The notes under the pieces were generated by a model, which made no database searches, was not told the DNA's origin, and worked only from the letters and a program-made list of their open reading frames with translations. Shown here piece after piece: positions 55,699-64,000 of a stretch of 64,000 bases of DNA. Source of the stretch: Comamonadaceae bacterium CD01 (GTDB taxonomy: Bacteria; Pseudomonadota; Gammaproteobacteria; Burkholderiales; Burkholderiaceae_C); contig PGEI01000004.1 of NCBI GenBank assembly GCA_002894305.1, positions 1 through 64,000 on the forward strand. The letters run 5' to 3'. The position numbers and the translations under genes were made by a program. Position 1 is the stretch's first letter. Each line of letters opens with the position of its first letter.

Positions 55699-56219
55699 TG
55701 AAACACCTTACCCGCCACATCACCCTGGTTGCCGCCCTGGTGGGCGCTCTGTCGCTGGCCGCTCCGCTGGCCGCGCAGGCGCAAAGCTTCAAGGCCGGCT
55801 TCGTCAACACCGACCGCATCTTCCGCGAGGCCGATGGCGCCAAGGCTGCGCAAACCAAGCTGGAGCAGGAGTTCTCGCGCCGCGAGAAGGAACTGGTCGA
55901 TCAGGGCAATGCGCTCAAGTCGGCCACCGAGAAGTTCGAGCGCGACGCGCCGACCATGTCCGAGAACCAGCGCAACACGCGCCAGCGCCAGCTGGTCGAG
56001 CAAGATCGCGACTTCCAGCGCAAGCGCCGTGAGTTTCAGGAAGACCTGAACGCACGCAAGAACGAGGAGCTGTCGCAGGTGCTCGACCACGCCAACAAGG
56101 TCGTCAAGCAAGTAGCCGAGGCGGAGAACTACGACGTCATCCTGCAGGAAGCGGTCTACATCAACCCCAAGCACGACATCACCGACAAGGTGCTCAAGGC
56201 GATGAATGGCGGCAAATAA
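55698..56219 (+). CDS. ompH: periplasmic chaperone OmpH/Skp
   Basis: 173-residue Skp-family chaperone that holds unfolded outer-membrane proteins for BamA. A signal peptide (about 1-24, ending AAQAQ) precedes the family start FKAGFVNTDRIFREADGAKAAQ. A long coiled coil (about 45-140) rich in Lys, Glu and Arg follows. Translationally coupled to bamA. Length is normal. Confidence 0.95.
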   Translation: MKHLTRHITLVAALVGALSLAAPLAAQAQSFKAGFVNTDRIFREADGAKAAQTKLEQEFSRREKELVDQGNALKSATEKFERDAPTMSENQRNTRQRQLVEQDRDFQRKRREFQEDLNARKNEELSQVLDHANKVVKQVAEAENYDVILQEAVYINPKHDITDKVLKAMNGGK

Positions 56220-56256
56220 GCCGTTGTTCGCACCGCGCGCTGCAAACGGCTGAACC

Positions 56257-57255
56257 GTGGGATTGCTGCTGACCGACATCGTCGATGCCCTGGGCGGCAG
56301 CCTGGAGGGCGCGGCCCCCGGGTTGCGCATCGAGGGCATTGCGCCGCTGGACAGCGCCGGCCCCGCTGAGCTGAGCTTTCTGAACAACCAGCGCTACCAG
56401 GCGCAACTGGCGCAGTCGCGCGCGGCCTGCGTCATCGTCGCGCCGGCCCTGCGCGCGCAGGCACTGGAGCGTGGCGCGGCCATCGTCACCGACGAGCCCT
56501 ATCTGTACTTTGCGCGCCTCACCCAGCTGTGGGCGCGCGCCCAGGGCCAGGCTGCGCAGCCGGGCATCCACCCGAGCGCCGTCGTCCACCCAGACGCCCA
56601 GGTCGACGCGAGCGCCAGCATCGGGCCGCTGTGCGTGGTCGAGCAGGGCGCGGTGATCGGCGCGCAGACTGTGCTCGCCTCGCGCGTGAGCGTGGGCGCG
56701 CGCTGTCGCATTGGCGCACGCTGCATCATCCATCCGGGCGTGGTGATTGGCGCCGACGGTTTCGGCTTTGCGCCACACCAGGGCGAATGGGTCAAGATCG
56801 CCCAGCTGGGCGCGGTGCGCATCGGCGACGACGTGGAGATCGGCGCCAACACCTGCATCGACCGCGGCGCGCTCGACGACACCGTGATCGAGGACGGCGT
56901 CAAGCTCGACAACCTGATCCAGATTGCGCACAACGTGCACATCGGCCGCCATACCGCCATGGCCGGCTGCTCGGCCGTTGCCGGCAGCACGCACATCGGC
57001 GCACATTGCCAGATTGCGGGGGCCGCGTCCATCATCGGCCATCTGCGCATTGCCGACCACGTGCACGTCTCGACGAACACGGTCGTGACGCACTCGATCA
57101 ACCGCCCCGGCCATTACACTGGCGTGTTTCCGATGGACGACAATGCCCAGTGGGAGAAAAACGCCGCCACGCTGCGCCAGCTGTACCGGCTGCGCGAACG
57201 CGTCAAGGCCCTGGAACACCTATGCAAGAACACGACACCGCCGCGACCACAATGA
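56257..57255 (+). CDS. lpxD: UDP-3-O-acylglucosamine N-acyltransferase
   Basis: 332-residue lipid A enzyme adding the second, N-linked acyl chain. The N-terminal uridine-binding domain is followed by left-handed beta-helix hexapeptide repeats (about 105-290) and the catalytic region with H in [17 protein letters not shown]. The GTG at 56257 gives the family-like (M)[17 protein letters not shown]. The stop overlaps fabZ by ATGA. Confidence 0.95.
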   Translation: MGLLLTDIVDALGGSLEGAAPGLRIEGIAPLDSAGPAELSFLNNQRYQAQLAQSRAACVIVAPALRAQALERGAAIVTDEPYLYFARLTQLWARAQGQAAQPGIHPSAVVHPDAQVDASASIGPLCVVEQGAVIGAQTVLASRVSVGARCRIGARCIIHPGVVIGADGFGFAPHQGEWVKIAQLGAVRIGDDVEIGANTCIDRGALDDTVIEDGVKLDNLIQIAHNVHIGRHTAMAGCSAVAGSTHIGAHCQIAGAASIIGHLRIADHVHVSTNTVVTHSINRPGHYTGVFPMDDNAQWEKNAATLRQLYRLRERVKALEHLCKNTTPPRPQ

Positions 57256-57695
57256 TGGACATCCACTACATCCTCAAGCAACTGCCGCATCGCTACCCGT
57301 TTTTGCTGGTGGACAAGGTGGTCGAGCTCGAGCGCAACAAGAGCATCCGGGCCATCAAGAACGTCACCTTCAACGAGCCGTTTTTCACCGGCCACTTTCC
57401 CGGCCGCCCGGTCATGCCCGGGGTGCTGATCCTCGAAGCGCTGGCCCAGGCCGCGGGCCTGCTGGCGTTCGACGCCATGGGCCAGGTGCCCGACGAGAGC
57501 AACATCTATTACTTCGTCGGTATCGATGGTGCGCGCTTCAAGCGCCCGGTGGAGCCGGGCGACCAGTTGATCCTGGACGTCAACATCGACCGCGTGCGCG
57601 GCGGCATCTGGCGTTTCAACGCCGTCGGCCGCGTAGGCGACGAGGTGGCGGCCGAGGCCCAGCTGATGTGCACCATGCGCCACGTGGGCAGCTGA
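57252..57695 (+). CDS. fabZ: 3-hydroxyacyl-ACP dehydratase FabZ
   Basis: 147-residue hot-dog-fold dehydratase of fatty-acid synthesis. The start [22 protein letters not shown] and the active-site helix [22 protein letters not shown], with catalytic His and Glu, are clear. The ATG at 57252 overlaps the lpxD stop; an ATG at 57222 would add ten residues inside lpxD. It competes with LpxA for hydroxyacyl-ACP, which fits its place between lpxD and lpxA. Confidence 0.96.
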   Translation: MMDIHYILKQLPHRYPFLLVDKVVELERNKSIRAIKNVTFNEPFFTGHFPGRPVMPGVLILEALAQAAGLLAFDAMGQVPDESNIYYFVGIDGARFKRPVEPGDQLILDVNIDRVRGGIWRFNAVGRVGDEVAAEAQLMCTMRHVGS

Positions 57696-57709
57696 GGCGG
57701 CGCGGCGAC

Positions 57710-58498
57710 GTGAGCCTGATCCACCCCACGGCCATCGTCGATCCGCAGGCGCGGATCGACGCCAGCGTCACCGTCGGGCCCTATGCGGTCATTGGCGCGC
57801 ATGTAGCCATCGGCGCGCGCACCACGGTCGGCGCGCACTGCGTGATCGAGGGCCACACGACGATCGGCGAGGACAACCAGATCTTCCAGTTCGCGTCGCT
57901 GGGCGCCCAGCCGCAGGACAAAAAATATGCCGGCGAGCCCACGCGGCTGGTGATCGGCAACCGCAACACGATTCGCGAGTTTTGCACCTTCAACACCGGC
58001 ACCGCGCAAGACCTGGGCGTGACCACGATCGGCGACGACAACTGGATCATGGCCTATGTGCACATCGCGCATGACTGCGTCGTCGGCAACCAGACCATTC
58101 TGGCCAACAACGCCACGCTGGCCGGCCATGTGCACGTGGGCGACCACGTCATCATTGGCGGGCTGACCGGGGTGCACCAGTTCACCCATGTCGGCGCGCA
58201 CGCGATGGCCGGCTTTGCCAGCCACATCTCGCAGGACGTGCCACCCTTCGTCATGGTCGACGGCAATCCGCTGGCGGTACGCGGCCTCAACAGCGAGGGG
58301 CTGCGCCGGCGCGGCTTCTCGGCCGAGCGCCAGGCGGCGCTCAAGCAGGCCTACCGCCTGCTGTATCGCCACGGCCTGACGCTGGAGGCGGCGCTCGCGC
58401 GCATTGTCGCGCTGACGGGCGACTACCCGGGCGCGGCGGGCGATATCGAGCTGCTGCACGGCTTTGTCGCCGCCTCGCGCCGCGGCATCGCGCGCTGA
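57710..58498 (+). CDS. lpxA: UDP-N-acetylglucosamine acyltransferase
   Basis: 262-residue trimeric acyltransferase catalysing the first step of lipid A synthesis. Hexapeptide repeats begin at [14 protein letters not shown] and continue to about residue 190. The catalytic histidine is in [16 protein letters not shown] helical C-terminal domain follows. The GTG at 57710 gives the family start (M)[11 protein letters not shown]. The stop overlaps lpxB as TGATG. Confidence 0.96.
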   Translation: MSLIHPTAIVDPQARIDASVTVGPYAVIGAHVAIGARTTVGAHCVIEGHTTIGEDNQIFQFASLGAQPQDKKYAGEPTRLVIGNRNTIREFCTFNTGTAQDLGVTTIGDDNWIMAYVHIAHDCVVGNQTILANNATLAGHVHVGDHVIIGGLTGVHQFTHVGAHAMAGFASHISQDVPPFVMVDGNPLAVRGLNSEGLRRRGFSAERQAALKQAYRLLYRHGLTLEAALARIVALTGDYPGAAGDIELLHGFVAASRRGIAR

Positions 58499-59670
58499 TG
58501 GACTCCATGCGCCCACCAGGCCAGGCGCCGCGCGTGGCCATGGTGGCCGGCGAGACCTCGGGCGATCTGCTGGCCAGCCTGCTGCTGGGCGGCCTTCGCC
58601 AGCGCTGGAGCACCGTCGCCAGCATGGGCATTGGTGGGCCGCGCATGGCGGCGCAGGGCTTCGACGCCTGGTGGGACAGCGAGCGCCTGGCCGTGCACGG
58701 CTACAGCCTGGAGCTGGTGCGCCGGCTGTGGGGCATCGTGCAGATCCGCAAGCAGCTGCGCGCGCGCCTGTTGCAGGAGCGCCCCGACGTGTTCATCGGT
58801 GTCGACGCGCCCGACTTCAACCTGGGCCTGGAGCAGGGCCTGCGCGCCGCCGGCATCAAGACGGTTCACTTCGTCTGCCCGTCGATCTGGGCCTGGCGGC
58901 CCGAGCGCATCGAGAAAATCCGTGCAGCGGCCGACCACGTGCTGTGCCTGTTCCCGTTCGAGCCCGCGCTGCTGGCCGAGCACGGCATTGCAGCCACCTA
59001 CGTCGGCCATCCGCTGGCGGGCGTCATCCCTTTTGAGCCCGACCGCGCCGCCGCCCGCACCCGGCTGGGCTTGAACCACGACGCGCCGGTGCTGGCCGTC
59101 CTGCCCGGCAGCCGCCGCGCCGAGGTGGCCTACATCGCCCGCCCGTTCTTCCAGGCCGCGCGGCTGCTGGCGCAGGAGCGGCCGGGTTTGCAGATGGTCG
59201 TGCCCGCGGTGCCGGCGCTGCGCGCGCGCATCGAAGAATTGGCGCGCGAATGCGCTGTGGCGGACAGCCTGCGCATCGTCGCCGGCCAGTCGCACGACGT
59301 GCTGGCCGCCTGCGACGTGACCTTGATTGCCAGTGGCACGGCCACGCTGGAGGCCGCGCTGTTCCAGCGGCCGATGGTGATCGGCTACCACATGCACCCG
59401 CTCAGCTGGCGGCTGATGCAGCGCAAGAAGCTGCAGCCCTGGGTGGGCCTGCCCAATATCCTGTGCCGCGACTTCGTCGTGCCCGAGCTGCTGCAGGACG
59501 CGGCCACGCCCCGGGCGCTGGCCGACGCGGTACTGCAGTGGCTGGACGACGTGCAGGCCGGCAATGCCCGCCTGCAGCAGCTGCAACAGCGCTTTGGCGA
59601 GCTGCACTACAGCCTGCGGCGCGACACGCCGGCGCTTGCTGCCGATGCGGTGGCGCAGCTGCTGGGGTGA
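58498..59670 (+). CDS. lpxB: lipid-A-disaccharide synthase
   Basis: 390-residue glycosyltransferase joining UDP-diacylglucosamine and lipid X. VAMVAGETSGDLLASLLLGGL at the start, FIGVDAPDFNLGLE, VCPSIWAWRPERI and the C-terminal LPNILCRDFVVPELLQ are typical. Coupled to lpxA; rnhB follows after three bases. Confidence 0.96.
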   Translation: MDSMRPPGQAPRVAMVAGETSGDLLASLLLGGLRQRWSTVASMGIGGPRMAAQGFDAWWDSERLAVHGYSLELVRRLWGIVQIRKQLRARLLQERPDVFIGVDAPDFNLGLEQGLRAAGIKTVHFVCPSIWAWRPERIEKIRAAADHVLCLFPFEPALLAEHGIAATYVGHPLAGVIPFEPDRAAARTRLGLNHDAPVLAVLPGSRRAEVAYIARPFFQAARLLAQERPGLQMVVPAVPALRARIEELARECAVADSLRIVAGQSHDVLAACDVTLIASGTATLEAALFQRPMVIGYHMHPLSWRLMQRKKLQPWVGLPNILCRDFVVPELLQDAATPRALADAVLQWLDDVQAGNARLQQLQQRFGELHYSLRRDTPALAADAVAQLLG

Positions 59671-59673
59671 CCA

Positions 59674-60282
59674 ATGGCCGGACAAGCCGTATTTGACTGG
59701 CCGGTGCCCGAGGGGCTGGTGGCCGGCGTGGACGAAGCCGGCCGCGGCCCGCTGGCGGGGCCGGTGTTTGCCGCGGCCGTCATCCTCGATGCGCAGCGGC
59801 CGATCGAGGGATTGAACGACTCCAAGGCCTTGAGCGCGGCGCGCCGCGAAGCGCTGTTCGAGCGGATCCAGGCCCGCGCGCTGGCCTGCAGCATCGCCCA
59901 GGCCAGCGTGGCCGAGATCGACACGCTCAACATCCTGCAGGCGACGATGCTGGCAATGCGCCGCGCGGTCGAAGGTCTGGCTACTGTGCCCCAGCAGGTG
60001 CTGGTCGACGGCAACCGCCTACCGCCGCTGACCATGCCGGCGCAGGCCATCGTCAAGGGCGACGCGCGGGTGGCGGCCATCTCGGCGGCGTCCATCCTGG
60101 CCAAGGTGGCGCGCGACCGCTGGTGTCTGCAATTGCACGCGCGCTGCCCGCAGTACGGCTTTGACCGCCACAAGGGCTATGGCACGGCCGCTCACCTGCA
60201 GGCGCTGCAGCAGCATGGCCCGTGCCAGGAGCACCGCCGCTCGTTCGCGCCAGTGGCGCGGCTTATCATCGGGCGCCCATGA
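59674..60282 (+). CDS. rnhB: ribonuclease HII
   Basis: 202-residue endonuclease removing ribonucleotides from DNA. The motif [14 protein letters not shown] (first acidic pair), [30 protein letters not shown] and the C-terminal HRRSFAPV are all present. It starts three bases after lpxB and overlaps the methyltransferase by ATGA, the arrangement usual in Burkholderiales. Confidence 0.96.
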   Translation: MAGQAVFDWPVPEGLVAGVDEAGRGPLAGPVFAAAVILDAQRPIEGLNDSKALSAARREALFERIQARALACSIAQASVAEIDTLNILQATMLAMRRAVEGLATVPQQVLVDGNRLPPLTMPAQAIVKGDARVAAISAASILAKVARDRWCLQLHARCPQYGFDRHKGYGTAAHLQALQQHGPCQEHRRSFAPVARLIIGRP

Positions 60283-61064
60283 CTGCAGCCCAACCCACTT
60301 TCATCGCGTCGCGCGACAACGCCCTGCTCAAGGACTTGCGCCGCCTGGCGCAGGACACCACTGCCTACCGCAAGCAGGGCCGAGTCTGGCTGGAGGGTGA
60401 GCACCTGTGCAGTGCAGCGCTGGCGCGCGGCCGGCGCCCGGCGATCGCGGTGTTTGCCGAGTCGTTGTGGGACAGCGCGCCCGCGGCCATGGCGCAGGCG
60501 GCGGCGCGCTGCGTCGTCGTCGCCGATGCGCTGTGGCCCGGCATCAGCGCGCTGCCGTCGCCGGCCGGCATGGGTTCTGTGCTCGACCTGCCCGTTGCAG
60601 GCAGCCTGCAGCCGGACGCGCCCACGGTGGTGCTCGACCGGTTGCAGGACGCGGGCAACGCCGGCTCCATCCTGCGCAGTGCGGCGGCCTTCGGCTTCAC
60701 GCAGATCGCGGCGCTCAAGGGCACGGCGGCGCTGTGGTCGCCCAAGGTGCTGCGCGCCGGCATGGGCGCGCACTTTGCGCTGCGCCTGGTCGAGGGGCTG
60801 GATGAGACGGCGATCCATGCGCTGCGCGTGCCTCTGCTGGCCACCAGCTCGCACCAGGGCGAGCACCTGCACCGCACCAATCTGCCCTGGCCCTGTGGCT
60901 GGATTCTGGGTCACGAAGGGCAGGGCGTGTCCGACGCGCTGCTGCAGCGCGCCAGCGCCCGCATCCGAATCATTCAGCCCGGCGGCGAGGAGTCGCTCAA
61001 CGTCGCCGCGGCGGCGGCCATTTGCCTGCACGCGAGTGCGGCGGCGTCAGCGCTGGGCGCATAG
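60279..61064 (+). CDS. SpoU/TrmH-family RNA 2'-O-methyltransferase
   Basis: 261-residue SPOUT-fold enzyme. An N-terminal substrate-binding domain is followed by the knotted domain with motif 1 ([20 protein letters not shown]), motif 2 ([12 protein letters not shown]) and motif 3 ([15 protein letters not shown]). Target is 23S rRNA or tRNA; the sequence does not tell. It overlaps rnhB at its start. Its last 18 bases overlap the convergent MliC-like gene. Confidence 0.9.
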   Translation: MTAAQPTFIASRDNALLKDLRRLAQDTTAYRKQGRVWLEGEHLCSAALARGRRPAIAVFAESLWDSAPAAMAQAAARCVVVADALWPGISALPSPAGMGSVLDLPVAGSLQPDAPTVVLDRLQDAGNAGSILRSAAAFGFTQIAALKGTAALWSPKVLRAGMGAHFALRLVEGLDETAIHALRVPLLATSSHQGEHLHRTNLPWPCGWILGHEGQGVSDALLQRASARIRIIQPGGEESLNVAAAAAICLHASAAASALGA

Positions 61065-61370
61065 CTCGATGCGCTCGCCCGTCGTGCCGTCGGCGTTGTG
61101 GCCAAACAGCGTGCCTTCTGCCCCCTTGGTCCACCATTCGTAGCCGTCGCCGGTATAGCGCGCGCCGCTGGCCGAGACCGCGATCTGCATGGCGTGGCGC
61201 GTGCCTTGGTAATCCACCGTCGCGGTGTCCGTATCCGGGTAGCTGGCCGTCACGGCGCGGCCGCTGTCGCAGCGGTAGGTGATGGGCTGTTGCGGCACCT
61301 GCACGACGGTGCTGCAGGCAGCGGCGAGGACGGTGGTCGCCGCAAGAACCAGGGTGGAAGCAGTGCGCAT
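61047..61370 (-). CDS. MliC-like lipoprotein (putative c-type lysozyme inhibitor)
   Basis: 107-residue protein with a signal peptide and lipobox-like LAAACST, giving a lipidated cysteine near residue 20. The mature part (about 35-107) fits the MliC/PliC pattern: YRCDSGRAVTASYPDTD, then SASGARYTGDGYEWWTKGAEGTLF, and a C-terminal cysteine (ELCAQR) to pair with the first. Family members inhibit host or environmental lysozymes. An ATG at 61382 is an alternative start. The 3' end overlaps the methyltransferase gene. Confidence 0.8.
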   Translation of the reverse strand: MRTASTLVLAATTVLAAACSTVVQVPQQPITYRCDSGRAVTASYPDTDTATVDYQGTRHAMQIAVSASGARYTGDGYEWWTKGAEGTLFGHNADGTTGERIELCAQR

Positions 61371-61476
61371 GGGAATATCCATCGTGATGGCAAAACGCTG
61401 AACATAGCAAAACGCCAGGGCGGCGGCTGCCGTCCCTGGCGTTGTTGGTGTGTGCCTGCGGCGTGGGCCGTGGCCG

Positions 61477-62373
61477 TCAGGCTTTTTTCTGCATGAGCTT
61501 GATGATGCTGGAAAAGTCCTCCGGCCCATGGCCCGCCAGGCTGTGCGCGGCGTAGAGCGCGCGCGCCAGGCCGCCCAGCGGCGTTGCGGAGCGCGCCGCG
61601 GTGGCCGCTTCCTGCGCCAGGCCCAGGTCCTTGAGCATCAGGTCGGTGCCAAAGCCACCCGCATAGCCCTTGCTGGCCGGTGCGTTCTCGTGCACGCCGG
61701 GGAAGGGGTTGTATTTTTCCAGCGCCCAGTTGCCGCCCGAGCTGCGGCGCATGATTTCGCTGAGCACCTTGGGGTCGAGCCCGTTGGCCACGCCCAGCGC
61801 AATCGCCTCGCTGGTGCCGATCATCAGAATGCCCAGCAGCATGTTGTTGCAGATCTTGGCGGTCTGGCCGGCGCCGACGGCGCCCGCGTGGAAGATGTTG
61901 GCGCCCATTTTTTCAAGTACCGGGCGCGCGCGCTCCAGGTCGGCGTCGCTGCCGCCCACCATGAAGGTCAGTGTGCCGGCGACGGCGCCGCCGACGCCGC
62001 CCGAGACCGGCGCGTCGATGAAGCCGATGCCGGCGTTCTGCGCGGCCTGTGCCACCTTTTGGCTGGTGGCGGCGGCAATCGTCGAGCTGTCGATGATCAG
62101 CGTGCCGCGGGCGATGGCGGGCAGCAGCGCGTCCTGGCCGTGGCGGCCCAGATAGAGCGCCTCGACGTGCGCGCTGGCGGGCAGCATGCTGATGACGACC
62201 TGGGCGCCCTGCACGGCGTTGATGGCGCTGGCGGCGATGGTTACGCCCTCGGCCTGCAGCGCGTCGCAGACGTCCTCGTTCAGATCGAAGGCGTGCACGA
62301 CGTGGCCGGCCTTGTGCAGGTTCAGGGCCATCGGGCCGCCCATGTGGCCCAGGCCGATGAAGGCGATTTGCAT
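61477..62373 (-). CDS. mmsB: 3-hydroxyisobutyrate dehydrogenase
   Basis: 298-residue NAD-dependent dehydrogenase of valine breakdown, oxidising 3-hydroxyisobutyrate to methylmalonate semialdehyde. Motifs: nucleotide-binding FIGLGHMGGPMALNLHKAGH, substrate loop DAPVSGGVGGAVAGTLTFMVGG, and catalytic-lysine helix GAGQTAKICNNMLLG. The start gives the family N-terminus directly. It is the third gene of the leftward mmsA - acyl-CoA dehydrogenase - mmsB series, 47 bases after the dehydrogenase. Confidence 0.94.
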   Translation of the reverse strand: MQIAFIGLGHMGGPMALNLHKAGHVVHAFDLNEDVCDALQAEGVTIAASAINAVQGAQVVISMLPASAHVEALYLGRHGQDALLPAIARGTLIIDSSTIAAATSQKVAQAAQNAGIGFIDAPVSGGVGGAVAGTLTFMVGGSDADLERARPVLEKMGANIFHAGAVGAGQTAKICNNMLLGILMIGTSEAIALGVANGLDPKVLSEIMRRSSGGNWALEKYNPFPGVHENAPASKGYAGGFGTDLMLKDLGLAQEAATAARSATPLGGLARALYAAHSLAGHGPEDFSSIIKLMQKKA

Positions 62374-62420
62374 GTGAGTCTCCTTGTGTGTCGTGATTGC
62401 AATAGGGGTGAAGGGCGGTG

Positions 62421-63587
62421 TCAGCGGATCGCCTGCGGCGCGTCGCCGTCGAGCATCCGGCGGCCAATGATGACGCGCATGATCTCGTTCGTGCCCTCCA
62501 GGATCTGGTGTACGCGCGCGTCGCGCAGCAGGCGCTCCAATGGGTATTCGCGGATGTAACCGTAGCCGCCGTGCAACTGCAGCGCGTCGTTGATCACGTC
62601 AAAACCCGCGTCGGTGGCAAAGCGCTTGGCCATCGCGCAATAGGTGGACGCGTCAGGCGCGCCGGCGTCCAGTTTGCTGGCGGCCAGGCGCACCATCTGG
62701 CGCGCGGCAACCAGCTCGGTCGCCATGTCGGCCAGCTTGAACTGCAGCGCCTGGAAAGCTGCCAACGGCTTGCCGAACTGCTTGCGCTCCTGCATGTACT
62801 GCTGGGCGTGGGCCAGCGCCCCTTGCGCCGCGCCGACCGAGCAGGTAGCAATGTTGATGCGCCCGCCGTCCAGGCCCTTCATCGCGATCTTGAAACCCTC
62901 GCCCTCGCGGCCCAGCAGGTGGTCGGCCGGGATGCGCACGTTGTCGAAGCTGATCTGGCGCGTGGGCTGGCTGTTCCAGCCCATTTTTTCTTCCTTCTTG
63001 CCGTAGTGGATGCCAGGTAGATTCGCTGGCACGGCAAAGGCGCTGATGCCGCCGGCGCCCGATTGTGCGTCGCCGGTGCGGGCCATCAGCACCAGCACGT
63101 CGGTGGAGCCGGCGCCGCTGATGAAGGCTTTGCTGCCGTTGATCACGTATTCGCTGCCGACGAGTTCGGCGCGGGTCTTGATGGATGCCGCGTCCGAGCC
63201 GCTGCCGGGCTCGGTCAGGCAATAGCTGGCCAGCTTTTGCCCGCTGGTCAACCGCTCGCCCCAGGTGGAGCAGACGCCGTCCTGGCCCCAGGTGCCCAGC
63301 ATCCAGGTGGCCATGTTGTGGATGGTGATGAAGGCTGTCGTGCTGGGGTCGACCGCGGCCAGCTCTTCAAAGACCAGCGTGGCGTCCAGCCGCGGCAGTT
63401 GCAGGCCGCCGATGCGCTCAGGCGCGTACAGGCCGCAAAAGCCCAGCTCGCCCGCCTTGGCAATGGCGTCGCGCGGAAAGATCGCCTGCGCGTCCCACTC
63501 GGCAGCGTGCGGCGCCAGCTCTGCCTGGGCAAACTGGCGCGCGGTGTCGGCAAAGGCGCGCTGGTCTTCGCTCAGTTCAAAGTCCAT
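62421..63587 (-). CDS. acyl-CoA dehydrogenase, probable isobutyryl-CoA dehydrogenase
   Basis: 388-residue FAD flavoenzyme. The ACAD signatures are ASYCLTEPGSGSDAASIKT and QLHGGYGYIREYPLERLLRDARVHQILEGTNEIMR. The start MDFELSEDQRAFADTARQFA is typical. Position between mmsA and mmsB points to isobutyryl-CoA oxidation in valine catabolism; a short/branched-chain ACAD of other specificity remains possible. Separated from mmsA by 156 bases holding a palindromic element. Confidence 0.9.
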   Translation of the reverse strand: MDFELSEDQRAFADTARQFAQAELAPHAAEWDAQAIFPRDAIAKAGELGFCGLYAPERIGGLQLPRLDATLVFEELAAVDPSTTAFITIHNMATWMLGTWGQDGVCSTWGERLTSGQKLASYCLTEPGSGSDAASIKTRAELVGSEYVINGSKAFISGAGSTDVLVLMARTGDAQSGAGGISAFAVPANLPGIHYGKKEEKMGWNSQPTRQISFDNVRIPADHLLGREGEGFKIAMKGLDGGRINIATCSVGAAQGALAHAQQYMQERKQFGKPLAAFQALQFKLADMATELVAARQMVRLAASKLDAGAPDASTYCAMAKRFATDAGFDVINDALQLHGGYGYIREYPLERLLRDARVHQILEGTNEIMRVIIGRRMLDGDAPQAIR

Positions 63588-63621
63588 GGGCGGCGTCTCC
63601 TTGTGTTTTTTGGCTGTTGCT

Positions 63622-63731
63622 CCTTCCCCCTGTGGGGGAAGGTTGGGATGGGGGCTGGCGACAGCTCTTCTGTGCCGGCGAGACGCCGGCGCTCCTGGCC
63701 CCCAACCCCACCTTCCCCCAAAGGGGGAAAG
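63622..63731. repeat. three-hairpin intergenic palindromic element
   Basis: Left arm 63622-63655 and right arm 63697-63731 are imperfect inverted copies. Each carries its own hairpin: CCTTCCCCC-tgt-GGGGGAAGG at 63622-63642 and CCTTCCCCC-aaa-GGGGGAAAG at 63711-63731. Between them GCCGGCG-aga-CGCCGGC (63674-63690) forms a third. It fills most of the mmsA/dehydrogenase gap and looks like a dispersed REP- or MITE-like unit. Confidence 0.7.
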
Positions 63732-63743
63732 AGTTGAGGAGCC

Positions 63744-64000
63744 TTACTTCAGGCTGATCGTCGTATTCACGCCGTGGTGCAGCGTGCTGTCGTCAAACCA
63801 GCGGGCCGTGACGGTCTTGGTCTGGGTGTAGAACAGCACGACCTGCTTGCCGTAGGGGCCCAGGTCGCCGAGCTTGGAGGCGCGGCTGCCGGTGAACGAG
63901 AACAGCGGAACCGGCACAGGCACGGGCAGGTTGATGCCCACCTGGCCGACGTCGATGTCTTCCTGGAACATGCGGGCGGCCGCGCCCGACTGCGTGAAGA
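63744..64000 (-). CDS. mmsA: CoA-acylating methylmalonate-semialdehyde dehydrogenase, C-terminal fragment (cut by window edge)
   Basis: Only the last 85 codons or so are inside the window; the start lies beyond 64000. The visible part includes [35 protein letters not shown] and [12 protein letters not shown], the conserved C-terminal region of MmsA. The enzyme converts methylmalonate semialdehyde to propionyl-CoA using CoA and NAD. Truncation is due to the window, not a mutation. First gene of the valine cluster. Confidence 0.92.
   Translation of the reverse strand, partial: FTQSGAAARMFQEDIDVGQVGINLPVPVPVPLFSFTGSRASKLGDLGPYGKQVVLFYTQTKTVTARWFDDSTLHHGVNTTISLK

Overview
This is a 64 kb, GC-rich and gene-dense stretch of bacterial chromosome. 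Its gene content and order (sdhCDAB-sdhE-gltA beside mdh and acnB, dnaG next to rpoD, phaR, tmk-holB-pilZ-tatD, bamA-ompH-lpxD-fabZ-lpxA-lpxB-rnhB, membrane-bound urate oxidase) point to a betaproteobacterium of the order Burkholderiales, most likely Comamonadaceae. This rests on protein character and synteny read by eye; no database search was run. No insertion sequence, prophage, CRISPR array or rRNA was seen. No gene-free gap exceeds 300 bases; the longest is 267 bases, between dnaG and rpoD.

Layout. 1-12.4 kb is a TCA-cycle block. sdhC-sdhD-sdhA-sdhB-sdhE-gltA run leftward below a GntR/UTRA regulator. mdh, trans-aconitate methyltransferase, a CitE-like lyase, a secreted protein of unknown function and acnB run rightward. 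12.5-20.7 kb holds tRNA-Ala(CGC), panE, rpoD, dnaG, a medium-chain acyl-CoA ligase and phaR. 20.7-28.5 kb holds a DUF1566 protein, an MFS pump, an MsbA-type ABC transporter, tolB-pal-cpoB, tcdA and tRNA-Lys(TTT). 28.6-34.1 kb is ygfZ facing an mltG-tmk-holB-pilZ-tatD-ankyrin operon with tight stop/start overlaps.

34.2-47.6 kb is the most interesting region: a urate-catabolism locus bracketed by two paralogous GGDEF/EAL membrane proteins. A GntR/FCD regulator heads a leftward operon (regulator, puuE, a uraD-allC fusion, an unusual M20 hydrolase). Rightward lie uraH-xdhC and then puuD, a membrane urate oxidase with its own cytochrome c domain. A nearly perfect palindrome of 24 bp precedes the regulator. 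Its 15-base core, AT(T/G)TGTATACACTTT, recurs upstream of uraH (in the gap shared with a divergent gamma-glutamyltransferase) and upstream of puuD. I infer a local, autoregulated purine regulon covering urate to the ureidoglycine/ureidoglycolate stage.

47.6-61 kb holds dcd, a zinc metallopeptidase, a secreted N-terminal-nucleophile amidase and rhlE. These are followed by the envelope block rseP-bamA-ompH-lpxD-fabZ-lpxA-lpxB-rnhB and an rRNA/tRNA methyltransferase. 61-64 kb holds an MliC-like lipoprotein and a leftward valine-degradation cluster (mmsA cut by the window edge, an acyl-CoA dehydrogenase, mmsB).

Small intergenic palindromic elements recur: an 18-base hairpin at 34156 and 49094, a long imperfect palindrome after gltA, and a three-hairpin element between mmsA and the dehydrogenase.
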